Positions 63,818 to 64,000 of a stretch of 64,000 nucleotides of DNA are shown here, in pieces. Origin of the DNA: Pseudomonas sp. HOU2 (GTDB lineage: Bacteria > Pseudomonadota > Gammaproteobacteria > Pseudomonadales > Pseudomonadaceae); NCBI RefSeq assembly GCF_040729435.1, contig NZ_CP160398.1, forward strand, positions 4,259,001 to 4,323,000, given 5' to 3'. Position numbers and translations under genes: made by a program. Position 1 is the first letter of the stretch; every line of letters begins with the position of its first letter. The notes below the pieces were generated by a model. It saw only the letters and a program-made list of their open reading frames with translations. It ran no database searches and was not told the origin of the DNA.

Positions 63818-64000
63818 ATGTCTTTAGCGGTGATTCAAATGGTCAGCCAGAGCGATGTGCTGGCCAATTTGGCGCAGGCCCGACGCCTGCTCGAACAGGC
63901 CGCGGCCGGCGGCGCGAAGCTGGCGGTGCTGCCGGAAAACTTCGCTGCCATGGGCCGTCGCGATATCGCCGACATCGGCCGCGCCGAAGCGCTCGGCGAA
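63818..64000 (+). CDS. Carbon-nitrogen hydrolase (nitrilase/omega-amidase-like), 5' part
   Basis: The first 61 residues are visible; the gene runs off the right edge. MSLAVIQMVSQSDVLANLAQ and the nitrilase-family glutamate E40 in LAVLPENFAAMG mark the first part of the E-K-C catalytic triad. Placement after yhdP matches the usual Pseudomonas order (yhdP, nitrilase, tldD). Likely a deaminated-glutathione amidase or similar. The ATG at 63818 follows CAGGAAGCGGCC. Confidence 0.88.
   Translation, partial: MSLAVIQMVSQSDVLANLAQARRLLEQAAAGGAKLAVLPENFAAMGRRDIADIGRAEALGE

Overview
The window reads as chromosomal DNA of a fluorescent-group Pseudomonas. The basis is high GC with strong third-position GC bias, and gene sets and order I recall from Pseudomonas (piuB-piuA-piuC-sel1-speC; roxSR next to the dpp cluster; gatCAB-mreBCD-maf-rng-yhdP). 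It also carries many intergenic palindromic repeats of the REP type seen in the P. fluorescens group. No prophage, IS transposase, CRISPR array, rRNA or tRNA was recognised.

Layout. 1-3.4 kb: 3' end of fruA (fructose PTS), a PhoD-type phosphatase and a small DUF559 protein. 3.5-4.0 kb: an inverted-repeat element whose core is amplified into four 128-bp tandem copies. 4.0-10.7 kb: an iron-uptake cluster (PepSY/flavodoxin reductase PiuB, TonB receptor PiuA, Fe(II)/2OG hydroxylase PiuC, Sel1 protein). 10.9-12.3 kb: ornithine decarboxylase speC behind a leader that contains an intrinsic terminator. 12.7-16.2 kb: an osmoprotectant ABC importer (opuC). 16.6-20.5 kb: prfC, an MFS transporter and a small exported acidic protein. 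20.7-33.4 kb: a dipeptide import region (dppBCDF, an OprD-family porin and four paralogous binding proteins). 34.3-39.7 kb: a DUF6124 protein with a long leader, a SIMPL protein, the RoxSR redox two-component system and an SbmA/YddA-like ABC exporter. 39.8-48 kb: a hexarate (galactarate/glucarate) catabolic locus (FadR-type regulator, kdgD, ketoglutarate semialdehyde dehydrogenase, MFS importer, garD). 48.2-51.1 kb: AEC carrier, CMD protein, CaCA antiporter and RlpA-like lipoprotein. 51.3-64 kb: gatBAC, then mreBCD-maf-rng-yhdP and the start of a nitrilase-like gene.

The best candidate for an undescribed system lies between the FadR-type regulator and kdgD (40724-42284). It is a two-gene unit under a perfect LexA-box match (CTG-N10-CAG). 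It encodes a zinc phospholipase C/P1 nuclease-like protein without a signal peptide, translationally coupled to a 64-residue beta-rich protein. It looks like an SOS-controlled effector and partner inserted into the hexarate locus. Other points worth attention are the terminator-bearing speC leader, a probable AUU start codon for mreC, tandem amplification of a MITE-like element, a repeat that supplies the gatA stop codon, and the structured-looking leader of the DUF6124 gene.

Sixteen REP loci in five sequence classes, three copies of a terminal-inverted-repeat element and two copies of a ~342-bp repeat fill most intergenic space. Starts were chosen by Shine-Dalgarno position, family length and overlap with the upstream gene.
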